From assembly GCA_900110395.1 (NCBI GenBank), contig FODP01000003.1:310001-374000 (forward strand): a stretch of 64,000 bases of DNA, in the 5' to 3' direction. The position numbers were made by a program, and so were the translations under genes. Positions within the stretch are counted from its first letter, which is position 1; the number at the start of each line of letters is the position of its first letter. This document shows positions 51,563-59,681 of the stretch, one piece after another. The notes below the pieces were generated by a model that saw only the letters and a list, made by a program, of their open reading frames with translations, searched no databases and was not told where the DNA came from. The stretch comes from Rhodospirillales bacterium URHD0017. GTDB lineage: Bacteria; Pseudomonadota; Alphaproteobacteria; Reyranellales; Reyranellaceae.

Positions 51563-51587
51563 GGAACGGCGCGTCTTGGCCAACGTT
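51563..51587 (+). promoter_or_regulatory. EcfG-type promoter, rightward half of a bidirectional site
   Basis: GGAAC (51563-51567), a 16-bp spacer and CGTT (51584-51587) match the consensus exactly. It points to the small lipoprotein gene at 51681, with an expected leader of about 87 bases. It overlaps the leftward promoter almost completely. Confidence 0.68.
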
Positions 51588-51589
51588 CC
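51565..51589 (-). promoter_or_regulatory. EcfG-type promoter, leftward half of a bidirectional site
   Basis: On the minus strand GGAAC (51589-51585), 16 bp and CGTT (51568-51565) match exactly. The 27-bp element 51563-51589 is palindromic at both ends, so one stretch of DNA offers a full promoter in each direction. This half serves the PRC-barrel gene at 51525. Confidence 0.75.
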
Positions 51590-51680
51590 ACTGCCGCTCC
51601 CGAACATTTTTGGCGTCGGAACTGGCCGTGTTCGCGGCGGGCGGAGAGGCCCGGGATTTGCCCTAAATTTTCCGCTCGCA

Positions 51681-51818
51681 ATGATCGCACTCACGCTGCT
51701 CGGCATTGGCGTGGCGGCCTGCTCCAGTTCCGGCAATGGTGATGCCACGGGTGTTGAGCGCTACATGGGCGAGCACCCCAACGTGGCGCGAGCGCCAGCA
51801 CGCGATACGACTAAGTGA
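51681..51818 (+). CDS. Very small lipoprotein, possibly EcfG-controlled
   Basis: A 45-residue protein: short hydrophobic core, lipobox VAAC (Cys14), then a Ser/Gly-rich mature part (SSSGNGDATGVERYMGEHPN). The n-region lacks a positive charge, and the ribosome site is weak, so the exact start is unsure; an in-frame extension upstream to 51528 has poor composition. The rightward EcfG promoter at 51563 supports the gene. Confidence 0.5.
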   Translation: MIALTLLGIGVAACSSSGNGDATGVERYMGEHPNVARAPARDTTK

Positions 51819-51991
51819 ACGAGCCCTTGGGCCGCTCACGCCGGGGATTCCCGTCTCGAAGAACCGCAGCACCCTCTCGAGATCACCTGAGTGAAAGAAC
51901 CATTGATATTGTCGGCACCGGGTCTCCCGGCGAGCCGCGGGGAACCAGTTGCTGACATTTGCCCAGCCGCCGAAGCGATCGTCCGTTTCCG

Positions 51992-52429
51992 TCATCTTGC
52001 CTTGGAGGATGTCTGGCGCGCCTTCTCGAGGTCCCTCAAGCAGCCTCTGAATATCGGGGCGCAGATGCCTTCCTTGCCGATCATGTCGTCGTTGTCACCG
52101 GCGTAGTTGACCGCTGCTACCCTGCCATCGACGATTCGGACCAGGGCGTGGCAGTACGAGCCGCTGCCGCCCAGACTGAAGCCGCCTCCGATGATCGGGA
52201 AAGTGACCTCCGCCCCGCCCGTCCTCTCGTATTTGTTTTCATAGGAGTACAACGTGGTGCGCGCGTCGAGCTGCTCCGTTCGGGTGGGAATCCCTGCACA
52301 CGACTTCAACGTGTTCACGTCCATACCGAGGATCACCTCGCGACTCCTTTCAGCGACATAGTGCGACGGCGAGCACGCGCTGATCAGGGGCATGGCCAAG
52401 CCGAGCACCGCAAGCGAAGACTTGAGCAT
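51992..52429 (-). CDS. BamE/SmpA-like small lipoprotein
   Basis: A 145-residue lipoprotein (lipobox ISAC, Cys19). The segment ILGMDVNTLKSCAGIPTRTE, followed by TTLYSYEN, resembles the BamE/SmpA fold, which compares signals at the outer membrane. A Gly-rich loop and a strand (HALVRIVDGRVAAVNYAGDN) follow. GGAGGAG lies 7 bases before the ATG at 52429. It is probably an envelope protein of unknown role; the BamE relation is a fold-level guess. Confidence 0.72.
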   Translation of the reverse strand: MLKSSLAVLGLAMPLISACSPSHYVAERSREVILGMDVNTLKSCAGIPTRTEQLDARTTLYSYENKYERTGGAEVTFPIIGGGFSLGGSGSYCHALVRIVDGRVAAVNYAGDNDDMIGKEGICAPIFRGCLRDLEKARQTSSKAR

Positions 52430-52690
52430 CAAGCCACTCCTCCAATAGCTGATTTGCGAAGTGCCGCGCCTCATCGATGACCACAAGGCATGCCCGCTCT
52501 AGTGCACGGCAAATGGGGTTTGCGTCTTCGGCGATCATCCACCCATCCAAAAGCAGCCATCGTAGTCAACGACGGCGGGCGCACGCTCGCGCGCCGTCCG
52601 CTCGTAGCTGCGCCGAAAGGCGGGCGACCAGGGCAGCATGCGGTCGCGCAGCGATCGTGGACCAGCGCCGCTCGGAGGGGTCGAACTCGC

Positions 52691-53116
52691 TCAGGGCACG
52701 ACACGACCTGGTCCCCGGCGTCCGCCTGGGTCATTTCGATCTTTTCGCCGGGCTGTTTTCTCAGGCTGTTGTTGCTCTGCAACCCTCACAGCAAGCAGGG
52801 AGCGATCCTGTGCCTTCACGGGAGCGGCCTCGACGAATGAAACAGGATCACTGCCGGGAAACGTGCCCTTCAGCGCTTCATCGAGCCTCGCGTCCAGCAC
52901 CTTCTTGCTGTCCTTGCTCTCCACTCGCTGCGCGGGCGGTTCACCGGCATCTGCGTGGCGGCGCGCCCTCTGCTGTGCTGCCACATGGTCCTGTTCGATC
53001 AGCTTGAGGTCTGCCTTGTCTTTCTCTGTCGCCGTAGCAGCAGCTGCGGCAGCACGCGCACTGCGGAGCTTGAGGTGCAAATCCTCCAGTTCCCGCTGCA
53101 AAGAGCCGTTCGCCAT
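52691..53116 (-). CDS. Small charged protein with FPGSDPVSF motif
   Basis: A 141-residue soluble protein. A helical N-terminal half (LQRELEDLHLKLRSARAAAA, likely coiled coil) precedes the motif LDEALKGTFPGSDPVSFVEA, which is found in many short alphaproteobacterial proteins of unknown function. A basic, low-complexity tail follows. The ribosome site GAGGAAGG is strong. A weak EcfG-like site (GCAAC-N17-CGTT, 53195-53170) lies about 55 bp upstream. Confidence 0.68.
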   Translation of the reverse strand: MANGSLQRELEDLHLKLRSARAAAAAATATEKDKADLKLIEQDHVAAQQRARRHADAGEPPAQRVESKDSKKVLDARLDEALKGTFPGSDPVSFVEAAPVKAQDRSLLAVRVAEQQQPEKTARRKDRNDPGGRRGPGRVVP

Positions 53117-53365
53117 ACTTCCTTCCTCGCGCCAGACCGCGCCAAGAAGCGCGTTGGATCCGTCCAGCGAACGTGAGCAAAGCGCCGCGGGTTGCCTCAC
53201 TCCTGCAATCCCGCGGGGTTGCTGAAAGCGCTTCAGGTGCCGCGCATGCCGCTGGGCGAGTCACAGCGCGCGACTGCCGCTCCGCGAACTTCCTGCCGAT
53301 TTCAATGGTCGCAAGTAACCCGGCCGTACGCCGAGCCATTAGTGCTCAAGGACCCGGGGAGAACC

Positions 53366-54766
53366 ATGGACGTGAGCAAAGAGCCGCGTGACGAGGCCAG
53401 AGCGGCAATACCGGATGGCGAACTTCTCAGGCTCATCTTCGAAAGCGCGACTGATTTCGGCATCTTCACGGTCGATCCCAACGGCATCACCACCAGTTGG
53501 AACACCGGCGCCAAGCGTCTGTTCGGCTTCGACGATGATGAAATCATGGGACAATCGGCGGACGTCGTCTTCCCGCCTGAAGAAGGCGGGTCAGAAGCAG
53601 CCGCGGAAGAGCGACGACTGGCCCGCGCGCATGGGCGTGCCGAGGACGAGCGGTGGCAGATGCGCAAGGACGGCACGCGGTTCTGGGCATCCGGCCTGCT
53701 CATGCCGCTCTCCAAGGCGCCATCGGGATTCGTGAAGATCGTACGGGACCGCACGGCGCAGCATGTCGCCGAGCAACAGCTGCACGAAACCGAAGAATTG
53801 TTCAGGGTGCTGGCGACCAACATTCCGCAGCTGGTCTTCCGCGGCAAGACCGATGGCGCGCGCACCTGGGGCAGCCCGCAATGGAGCATCTTCACGGGCC
53901 TGGTCTTCGAGGACAGTCTCGAGTTTCGCTGGCTAGATGCCGTGCATCCCGACGACCGCGATCGGACAAGGCGGGCGTGGACCGAGGCCGCCACGTCGGG
54001 CCAATATTACTGCGAGCACCGCTTCCGCCGAGCGTCGGACGGCGAGTACCGCTGGCATCAGACCCGCGCCGTGCCCCTGGGCGAGCCGGCAACGCCGGAG
54101 ACGGAGTGGGTCGGAACGTCGACCGATATCCATACCCTGCGCACCTTGCAGGATCGGCAGAAAGTCCTGCTGGCCGAGCTCCAGCACCGCACGCGCAATC
54201 TCCTGGCCGTGGTGCAGTCCATTTCGCGCCAGACCCTGCGGTCGAGCGCCTCCCTCGGGGAGTTCAAGGAGGAATATGAACGGCGCCTGCGCGCGCTCGG
54301 CCGTGTGCAGGGCCTTCTCGCCCGCAGCGATCATCATTCCATCGACCTCAGGGAGTTGCTCGAAAGCGAGCTCCATGCACATGGGGTTGGCAGGACGAGT
54401 GAAAAGATCTCCGTTCAGGGGCCTCCAGTGGTTCTATCCGCATCTGCCGCACAGGTCCTCGCCCTGGCGTTCCATGAGCTGGCCACCAACGCGCTCAAGC
54501 ATGGCGCGCTCGGCCAGCCGGCCGGCAAACTCTCGGTGACGTGGCAGGCCGACGATGCCGGCGACGGACAGACGGCACGCATCGAGTGGCGCGAAGTCGG
54601 CATCGACATTCCGGAAGGCCCCAAGCGCAAAGGTTATGGCAGTGAACTGATCGAACGGGCATTGCCCTATCAGCTTGGCGCAACGACGAGCCTGGAGCTC
54701 CACCGCGATGGCGTGCATTGCGAGATCATCCTGTCCACCAACAGAAATGAGCGATCAGATGGATAA
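53366..54766 (+). CDS. PAS-domain HWE-family sensor histidine kinase
   Basis: A 466-residue cytosolic sensor with two PAS domains (about 18-130: FGIFTVDPNGITTSWNTGAK; about 145-265: WSIFTGLVFEDS and the HRFRRASDGEYRWHQTR PAC part). The HWE kinase core has phospho-acceptor His274 in ELQHRTRNLLAVV, FHELATNALKHGAL as the N box, and the WRE triplet that names the family. HWE kinases of this form often feed the alphaproteobacterial general stress response. Its end overlaps the receiver gene by 20 bp, so the two form a pair. Confidence 0.92.
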   Translation: MDVSKEPRDEARAAIPDGELLRLIFESATDFGIFTVDPNGITTSWNTGAKRLFGFDDDEIMGQSADVVFPPEEGGSEAAAEERRLARAHGRAEDERWQMRKDGTRFWASGLLMPLSKAPSGFVKIVRDRTAQHVAEQQLHETEELFRVLATNIPQLVFRGKTDGARTWGSPQWSIFTGLVFEDSLEFRWLDAVHPDDRDRTRRAWTEAATSGQYYCEHRFRRASDGEYRWHQTRAVPLGEPATPETEWVGTSTDIHTLRTLQDRQKVLLAELQHRTRNLLAVVQSISRQTLRSSASLGEFKEEYERRLRALGRVQGLLARSDHHSIDLRELLESELHAHGVGRTSEKISVQGPPVVLSASAAQVLALAFHELATNALKHGALGQPAGKLSVTWQADDAGDGQTARIEWREVGIDIPEGPKRKGYGSELIERALPYQLGATTSLELHRDGVHCEIILSTNRNERSDG

Positions 54767-55124
54767 CTCCGCAGTGCTGGGCGGCCGCCGTTTGCTCGTG
54801 GTGGAGGACGACTATCTGGTCGCCATGGACCTGGCCGAAGAGCTCGCCGGCCACGGTGCCGAAGTGCTCGGTCCCGCAGGATCGGTAGAAGAAGCGCTAG
54901 CCCTGGTTGCTGCCGAGTCACGGATCGACGCCGCCGTACTGGACATAAATTTGCGGAACGAGAAGGTGTACCCGGTCGCCGAGGCCTTGCGCGCCCGCAA
55001 CGTCCCATTTGTCTTCACGACCGGTTACGACGCGTGGGTCGTGCCAGAGACGTTTGCCGCGGTCCGCCGCTTGGAAAAGCCGGTGCATATCCGGGCGCTC
55101 ATGCAAAGCCTTTCCGACAAATGA
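54747..55124 (+). CDS. Single-domain response regulator
   Basis: A 125-residue stand-alone receiver: acidic pocket VVEDDY (20-23), phospho-acceptor Asp66 in AVLDINL, the switch Thr in VFTTGYD and Lys111 in RLEKPVH. There is no output domain, so it relays phosphate or competes for it. The ATG at 54747 (or 54759) lies inside the 3' end of the kinase gene, which makes cotranslation with that kinase nearly certain. Confidence 0.9.
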   Translation: MSDQMDNSAVLGGRRLLVVEDDYLVAMDLAEELAGHGAEVLGPAGSVEEALALVAAESRIDAAVLDINLRNEKVYPVAEALRARNVPFVFTTGYDAWVVPETFAAVRRLEKPVHIRALMQSLSDK

Positions 55125-55520
55125 CGTGGCAGGCTCGCTGGTGCTGATCGCGCAGTCGCTGGAAAACCGCGCGCGGTTCCACCTCATCGCATTCCGCTCT
55201 GGCACGGCCGACGACCGACAAAGCGACGCGTCGCCGGCTCGGCAAAAAATCAAGCCAGGCCTCCAGCTCCGACCCCGTCCGCCGCTTCGTAAGAGGTCAC
55301 CTGCGGATAGCGCGCTCCCTCAGAAAGTGGACGCAAAGGCAACAGCAGCGCGCTGGTCGACGTTGGTTCGCCGTGGCGTGCAGGGGCCAAGCCTCTTCTC
55401 TCCTGCATGCCTGGGCCCGTCGCGGTGTTGCACCGCAACGGGCCCTTCGCAATGGCCGCTCATCGTGCAGTGCGGCTCTCATCCACCGGGGGTTGTCCCC
55501 ACGTTTTGAAGGAGAGACTG
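55125..55520. other. Intergenic stretch after the receiver gene
   Basis: These 396 bases contain overlapping short frames on both strands but none with a ribosome site and family-like sequence. Just before the next gene lies AAGGAGAG (55509-55516). A CGTT is nearby, but its upstream partner is not GGAAC, so I do not call an EcfG promoter. Confidence 0.45.
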
Positions 55521-55901
55521 ATGTATCTTCGCATCCTCATCGCCGCGGTCGCCGCCTCTACCGTCGCCTTCGCTACCGCCAACGCGCAGACCGGTTCGGG
55601 CACGACCGGAGGCGGAACCGCTACCAGTCCGGGTGGCATCGGTACCGGCGCGACCGGCAGCGGCACCGGCAGCACCACAGGCGGAAGCAGCATGGGCGGC
55701 GGCACCATGGGCTCCGGCTCGAGCGGCGTGGGCAGCAGCGGCACAGGCGCTGGCTCTTCCGGCACTACCGGCTCGATGGGAGCACCAAGCCAGGCGCAGG
55801 GCGGCGGGTTCAATGCCTCGAGCTACAAGTCGAAGACGGAGTGCCTGAATGCCGCGCAAGCGGCCGGCGTTTCGCGCGACGCCTGCAGTGAGCTGAAGTA
55901 G
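55521..55901 (+). CDS. Secreted Gly/Ser/Thr-rich low-complexity protein
   Basis: A 126-residue protein with a signal peptide (cleaved after ANA, residue 22), a long Gly/Ser/Thr stretch with GTG, GSG and GSS repeats (about 24-90), and a short C-terminal cap with two cysteines (KTECLNAAQAAGVSRDACSE). It may be an unstructured envelope or extracellular protein. The ribosome site AAGGAGAG is strong and an 11-bp hairpin follows the stop. Confidence 0.72.
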   Translation: MYLRILIAAVAASTVAFATANAQTGSGTTGGGTATSPGGIGTGATGSGTGSTTGGSSMGGGTMGSGSSGVGSSGTGAGSSGTTGSMGAPSQAQGGGFNASSYKSKTECLNAAQAAGVSRDACSELK

Positions 55902-55918
55902 CTGACCGGCAAAAAACT

Positions 55919-55943
55919 GGGCGCGACGGCACCCGTCGCGCCC
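55919..55943 (+). terminator. Strong hairpin after the Gly-rich protein gene
   Basis: GGGCGCGACGG (55919-55929) pairs perfectly with CCGTCGCGCCC (55933-55943) around a CAC loop, 17 bp past the stop codon. An A6 run lies just before the stem, so it could also work on the other strand. No U-run follows on the plus strand. Confidence 0.6.
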
Positions 55944-56062
55944 ACGCGGCTGACGCGCCAAAGCGGCGGCACACCACCGGAGATTCATCAATCCACGTCG
56001 CCCCGCGAGGTCACAGCCCAGTGGCGCAACCAACCGTAAGTTACGGCCGTTCGGGTGAAGTC

Positions 56063-56281
56063 ATGCAAAACCTGAACGAGGTTCGTCATAAACTCGATAG
56101 CGCGGCCCGCGCCAGGCGGCTCGCACGAGGCTTGGGCGATCCAGATCGGGTCAAACTGCTTCGCTTCGCGGAAGAGCTGGAAGCCCAAGTGCTCGCAATG
56201 GAGCGACAAGTAGCAGGGCTGCCATCCGGCGCGCTTGCGACCCAGCAGCAACAGCAGCTGCAGCAACAACGTTCCGAATAA
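56063..56281 (+). CDS. Small helical protein of unknown function
   Basis: A 72-residue protein from the ATG at 56063 (a GTG at 56021 would add 14 residues). It is highly charged and helical (RVKLLRFAEELEAQVLAMER), with a Gln-rich tail, and probably forms a coiled coil. No family is recognised. Confidence 0.5.
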   Translation: MQNLNEVRHKLDSAARARRLARGLGDPDRVKLLRFAEELEAQVLAMERQVAGLPSGALATQQQQQLQQQRSE

Positions 56282-56333
56282 ACTGGCCTGCTACGACGCC
56301 GGTGTGTGCGCTCCGCACGAGCTCGGCGGGTTG

Positions 56334-56612
56334 TCAGTTCGAGGCGCGATCGTGGCGGTGGCGGTCACGCACCTTGAAATAGAGGATGCCCAGCAGCAAA
56401 ACCAAGCTGACTGCGTTGGCCGCCATGATGACGGAGTCGCCTTTGAGCACGCCGTACGCCAGCCACAGAGCGACGCCGGTGGCGAGAATGGCGAACATGC
56501 GGAACGACAGATCGCCGGCGGACCCGGTGTCCCAGCACTTTTTCAGCTGGGGGACATAGGACACCGTGGTGCAGAACGCCGCCAAGGATCCGACGATCTT
56601 ATCAAGCTCCAT
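56334..56612 (-). CDS. SemiSWEET sugar transporter
   Basis: A 92-residue half-SWEET of the MtN3/PQ-loop family, which dimerises to move sugars across the inner membrane. Three membrane helices are visible (about 5-22, 38-57 and 63-81), with the VPQL motif of helix 1 (SYVPQLKKCWDTGSAGDLS) and WLAYGVLKGD between helices 2 and 3. The length is exact for the family. It is a single gene and its sugar is not predictable. Confidence 0.9.
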   Translation of the reverse strand: MELDKIVGSLAAFCTTVSYVPQLKKCWDTGSAGDLSFRMFAILATGVALWLAYGVLKGDSVIMAANAVSLVLLLGILYFKVRDRHRHDRASN

Positions 56613-57047
56613 GGCGCTCGCCGTCGTGCACTGATGGTCACCCCGTGCGTGGTTTACCGCCTAGCCCACCCCGCCGGCATGATGGACCGTTACCGATGGT
56701 GGCCCGCCGCCAAGTCCAGCCCGAGGGATGCATGGCTGGGAAGTCGGACCTGTCAGCGAAGGGGAAAGCTGGCTCTGCACCAACACCGTCCGCGCGATGC
56801 CGGTTACGCACGCGCAGCGATTCTTGCGATCCACTACTCGAGCCGCTCAGGGCGGGGGCCCGCCAAGTCGGACCGCTGCGAGGAAGCGCGTTACACCCAA
56901 GCCATATTGTTCACCTGGCAACCCTATGGAGGGAGGGTCGTAGTCTCTACATCGTCGACCCGCCCCGTGAGCGTCGACGGCTGAGAGACAGTGGCCTCAA
57001 GGCGAACAATGTCCCGCACTCCCGCTCACAACGCGTGGAGTGTGACG
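56613..57047. other. Stretch without a supported gene
   Basis: The 435 bases between the SemiSWEET start and the next small gene hold only frames with shadow-like composition. No EcfG site or RNA gene was found. The SemiSWEET promoter should lie at its left end. Confidence 0.4.
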
Positions 57048-57212
57048 ATGAAACGTTTGGAACCAGCACGTCTTAGTCCCCAAGAGCAGGTAAGCCTGAA
57101 GCGCTTGGCTGCCGGGGCGCCACATCCCTCGATCTCCTCTGGCCATCTCGATCGATTCACGGGCGCCAGCGGCGCGAAGGTGGCGAGAAGACGCGTCAGG
57201 AAGAGCCGGTAG
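57048..57212 (+). CDS. Small basic protein, possibly 3'-truncated
   Basis: A 54-residue product, MKRLEPARLSPQEQVSLKRL then AAGAPHPSISSGHLDRFTGA, ending in an Arg/Lys-rich tail. The LSPxExxxLxxL opening and the following HLxRF/HIRRL stretch resemble the frameshifted gene at 42008. That family normally continues with a GLIERxxxxW-type strand, so the basic tail here may also follow a frameshift. Confidence 0.4.
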   Translation: MKRLEPARLSPQEQVSLKRLAAGAPHPSISSGHLDRFTGASGAKVARRRVRKSR

Positions 57213-57339
57213 CCAAGTGCCGATCCTCGTACGACTGGTCGGCAGGGATAGGCCACAAAATTGCGCTGGGGAGTCACGAGCAATCGGCTGGGTACCAATG
57301 GCGGGTGTGCCTTCGATGCATTTCCCCCGCGACAAGGCA

Positions 57340-58413
57340 CTACCGTTCGGCCTGATCCAGCGACGAACCAACGGGGACGGGTACAGCCATCCGCGCCCGC
57401 GAGCCCAATGCCGCACGCACCCAACGGCCACCGGGCAGCTCCACCAAGTAGTGCACCAAGGTCGCCACGACCAGGCAGGCAATGCCCGCGGCAACGAGGC
57501 CCGCCACGGTGCTCCAGCCGAGCGCGATGCTCCAGCGGATGATGGCGAAGCCCAGCACGACGTGCACCAGGTAGAGCGGGTAGGAGATCTTTCCGACGAA
57601 GATCAGGGGCGGCCAGGCGAGCCACTGGCCATGCCGGCTGATGGCCAAACACACGAGCCCCGTGAAGGCAAGTGTGAGCGGCAGGTAAACGATGCCTGGC
57701 GTGTCGAAGGATCGCTCGCCGCCGCCAAGAGCCGTGATGCCGATGGCAAAGGCGAGGGCGAGCCAGGTAATCCATCGCGCCTGCCTTGCATGGATTCGGT
57801 AGAGGCAAATGCCGATCAGGAAGAAGTTGCTGTAGTAGATCAGCAGCAGAATCGACGTGCGGTGATGCTGCCTGACGTCATTCGTCAGGATGAACAGGCA
57901 GCTCACGGCGACGGCGAGAAGGCCCAGCCATTCGATCCGTGGAACAAGGCTCAGCGACAGGATCGTCCCCATCCCAATGTAGAAGACCAGCTCGTAGGTG
58001 AGGGTCCAGTAGGGCAAGTCCATATCGGCTTGGCCGAACAGGCTCGGAGCCATGGTCAGGTTTGCCAGGAATTGCGGCAGCGTTGGCGTGTCCAGCACCG
58101 GAACGGGCCAGAGGAACCGGATTGCAGTGGCAAGGACAAGGGCGATCAGGAAGGCCGGCATCAGGCGCGCCAGGCGCGAGACGGCAAATTCGCGGACCAG
58201 TTTCCTGCGCTCGATCGTCATCAGGATGACGAAGCCACTGATGATGAAGAAAAGCTCGACGCCGAAGTGACCCGGTCCAAGGTCGACCGAAAGGGGCTCG
58301 CGGCCGGGATAGAGCACGTCGTAGTACTGGCCGTGATGATGCAGCATGACCGCGACAGCCGCGAATCCGCGCAGCACGTCAAGGCCGGCAATGCGCTGTT
58401 GTCCAGCTTGCAC
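57340..58413 (-). CDS. Acyltransferase-3 family membrane protein
   Basis: A 357-residue membrane protein with about ten helices, of the OafA/YrhL-like acyltransferase family that O-acetylates surface sugars or other envelope molecules. Marks are RIAGLDVLRGFAAVAVMLHH (catalytic His pair), HFGVELFFIISGFVI, FAVSRLARLMPAF and FVGKISYPLYLVHV. It begins at a GTG (58413) with AGGGA seven bases upstream. No glycan genes are nearby. Confidence 0.92.
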   Translation of the reverse strand: MQAGQQRIAGLDVLRGFAAVAVMLHHHGQYYDVLYPGREPLSVDLGPGHFGVELFFIISGFVILMTIERRKLVREFAVSRLARLMPAFLIALVLATAIRFLWPVPVLDTPTLPQFLANLTMAPSLFGQADMDLPYWTLTYELVFYIGMGTILSLSLVPRIEWLGLLAVAVSCLFILTNDVRQHHRTSILLLIYYSNFFLIGICLYRIHARQARWITWLALAFAIGITALGGGERSFDTPGIVYLPLTLAFTGLVCLAISRHGQWLAWPPLIFVGKISYPLYLVHVVLGFAIIRWSIALGWSTVAGLVAAGIACLVVATLVHYLVELPGGRWVRAALGSRARMAVPVPVGSSLDQAER

Positions 58414-58580
58414 CTTGTTGTCCCTAAACCGGGTTTGTCGACGTTCGCCGCCAAATCGATAACCGGCGCCCGTGATGCATATCGCGCCTGCGGGTCAGCC
58501 GGGGTGACCAGCCGATGACAAGCTCACGGTTCCGTGACGCGAACTTTTGCTCGACTGGTCGCCGTTGCCGTTGTCCCTGT

Positions 58581-58889
58581 TCAGGCTTGAAACCAGTCTC
58601 GAGCGGCGCGCGTGAAAAGAAAGGTGATTGCGACCGCCATCGCCAGAACCTGGACAACCATCAGGAGAGAGGCCAGCTGCCCGGCATTCATCGTCCTCTC
58701 GTGGGAAAACAGCTCAACAATCGTGGCGGCCAAGAAAGGCACTGACAGCATGCGAGCCATATTGCTCCGCAGACGAGTGGCGCAGAACAGGAGGGTTGCC
58801 GCTGCCGCGAACACCAGCACGTCAACGGCTGCCTCGGCAAAATCACCCGGCACGGCGACGAGGCAATCGTACGCTGCGCCAGCAATCAT
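58581..58889 (-). CDS. Small membrane protein, three helices
   Basis: A 102-residue protein with hydrophobic segments at about 20-37 (AVDVLVFAAAATLLFC), 45-62 and 72-93 (SLLMVVQVLAMAVAITFLF). No family is recognised. The ribosome site is weak. The helices are well formed and separated by short charged loops, which argues for a real gene. Confidence 0.55.
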   Translation of the reverse strand: MIAGAAYDCLVAVPGDFAEAAVDVLVFAAAATLLFCATRLRSNMARMLSVPFLAATIVELFSHERTMNAGQLASLLMVVQVLAMAVAITFLFTRAARDWFQA

Positions 58890-59538
58890 TCCGGCAAGTC
58901 ATAGAACGTGAAAGCGGTCGATCTCGGCCGGCGGGTCAGCGGCGCCGTGGACGTGCATCGTTCATCCCCCCACATCCCGATCAATCCTAGGGGCACCTGC
59001 CGGCGGCGGCGAGGCTGCCGTTGTATGGATTCGCCGCCGAGAGCGACCGCCGGTTCGTGGACCGCTTTCCCAGACGAGCTCGGCAGACCGAGCATGGGCG
59101 ATGCGATCGTCACCATGTATTGGGTTGGCGTGCGCCGACAAGACTGGCTTGCCTGACCGTCAAACATCGTCGATACGCCCTTCTGGCCCGGGATACGGAA
59201 AAGACCGACGCGCCTGTCACGATCCCCTGGTCGGTGATCCCTGAGCTGCAGGCGCCGCATCGGCAGGCGTCAATCAGGGCCACGACGTTCTTCGTCGACG
59301 ACGTCGGGCAGCGCCCTGGAGCTCCAACAGGTTGTTCGCCGCCTTCAGTACGCGGTGCGCCGAGCTCGCCAAGCGCCATGAGAGTTTTGCGACCAAAGTA
59401 CGCCGTGAAGCACTACGCCGGCGATCCTATGCGCATCCGGACAGGCTAGCTCGAAAGCGGCCAAAACATTAGTCGAGAGCCGTTCTAAGGAACATACAGT
59501 GACAGCGATAAAACGGCGGCCTGCCTGCATTCAGGCGC
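58890..59538. other. Stretch next to the tRNA without a supported gene
   Basis: These 649 bases are where an integrase gene would be expected if the island were intact. Open frames exist on both strands (for example 59021-59449 rightward and 58886-59260 leftward), but none shows tyrosine-recombinase motifs or other family features. I see no repeats linking it to other parts of the window. Confidence 0.45.
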
Positions 59539-59625
59539 TGGTGCCCCCGGTCGGACTCGAACCAACACTTCCGTGAGGAAACCTGATTTTGAGTCAGGCG
59601 CGTCTACCAATTCCGCCACGGGGGC
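59539..59625 (-). tRNA. tRNA-Leu (anticodon CAA)
   Basis: An 87-base gene including the encoded CCA. The acceptor strands GCCCCCG and CGGGGGC pair over seven bases; the D-arm has GGCGG...TTGGTAGACGCG; the anticodon loop CTCAAAA sits between CCTGA and TCAGG; the variable arm is long (class II, as expected for Leu); and the T-loop is GTTCGAGTC. It reads UUG codons. The CCA end points to lower coordinates, towards the candidate island. Confidence 0.95.
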
Positions 59626-59681
59626 ACGCCAAGGTGCGGCGCGAATAAACCCGATGGGCGGAACCGGGTCAACGCCGAGGA

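Larger units (their letters stand above)
41669..59625. mobile_element. Candidate decayed genomic island between tRNA-Leu and its 3' fragment
   Basis: A 57-bp 3' fragment of tRNA-Leu (41669-41725) and an intact tRNA-Leu(CAA) (59539-59625) lie in the same orientation about 17.9 kb apart. That is the geometry left when an element integrates at a tRNA anticodon/3' half. The interval is rich in frameshifted genes, duplicated segments, tiny ORFs and stress-type genes, while both flanks hold long intact metabolic genes. No integrase, transposase or origin was found, so the element would be old and immobile. Confidence 0.5.

Noticed and set aside
58890..59538. Integrase gene next to the tRNA
   Set aside because: No tyrosine-recombinase motifs were found in either strand, so no integrase is called.
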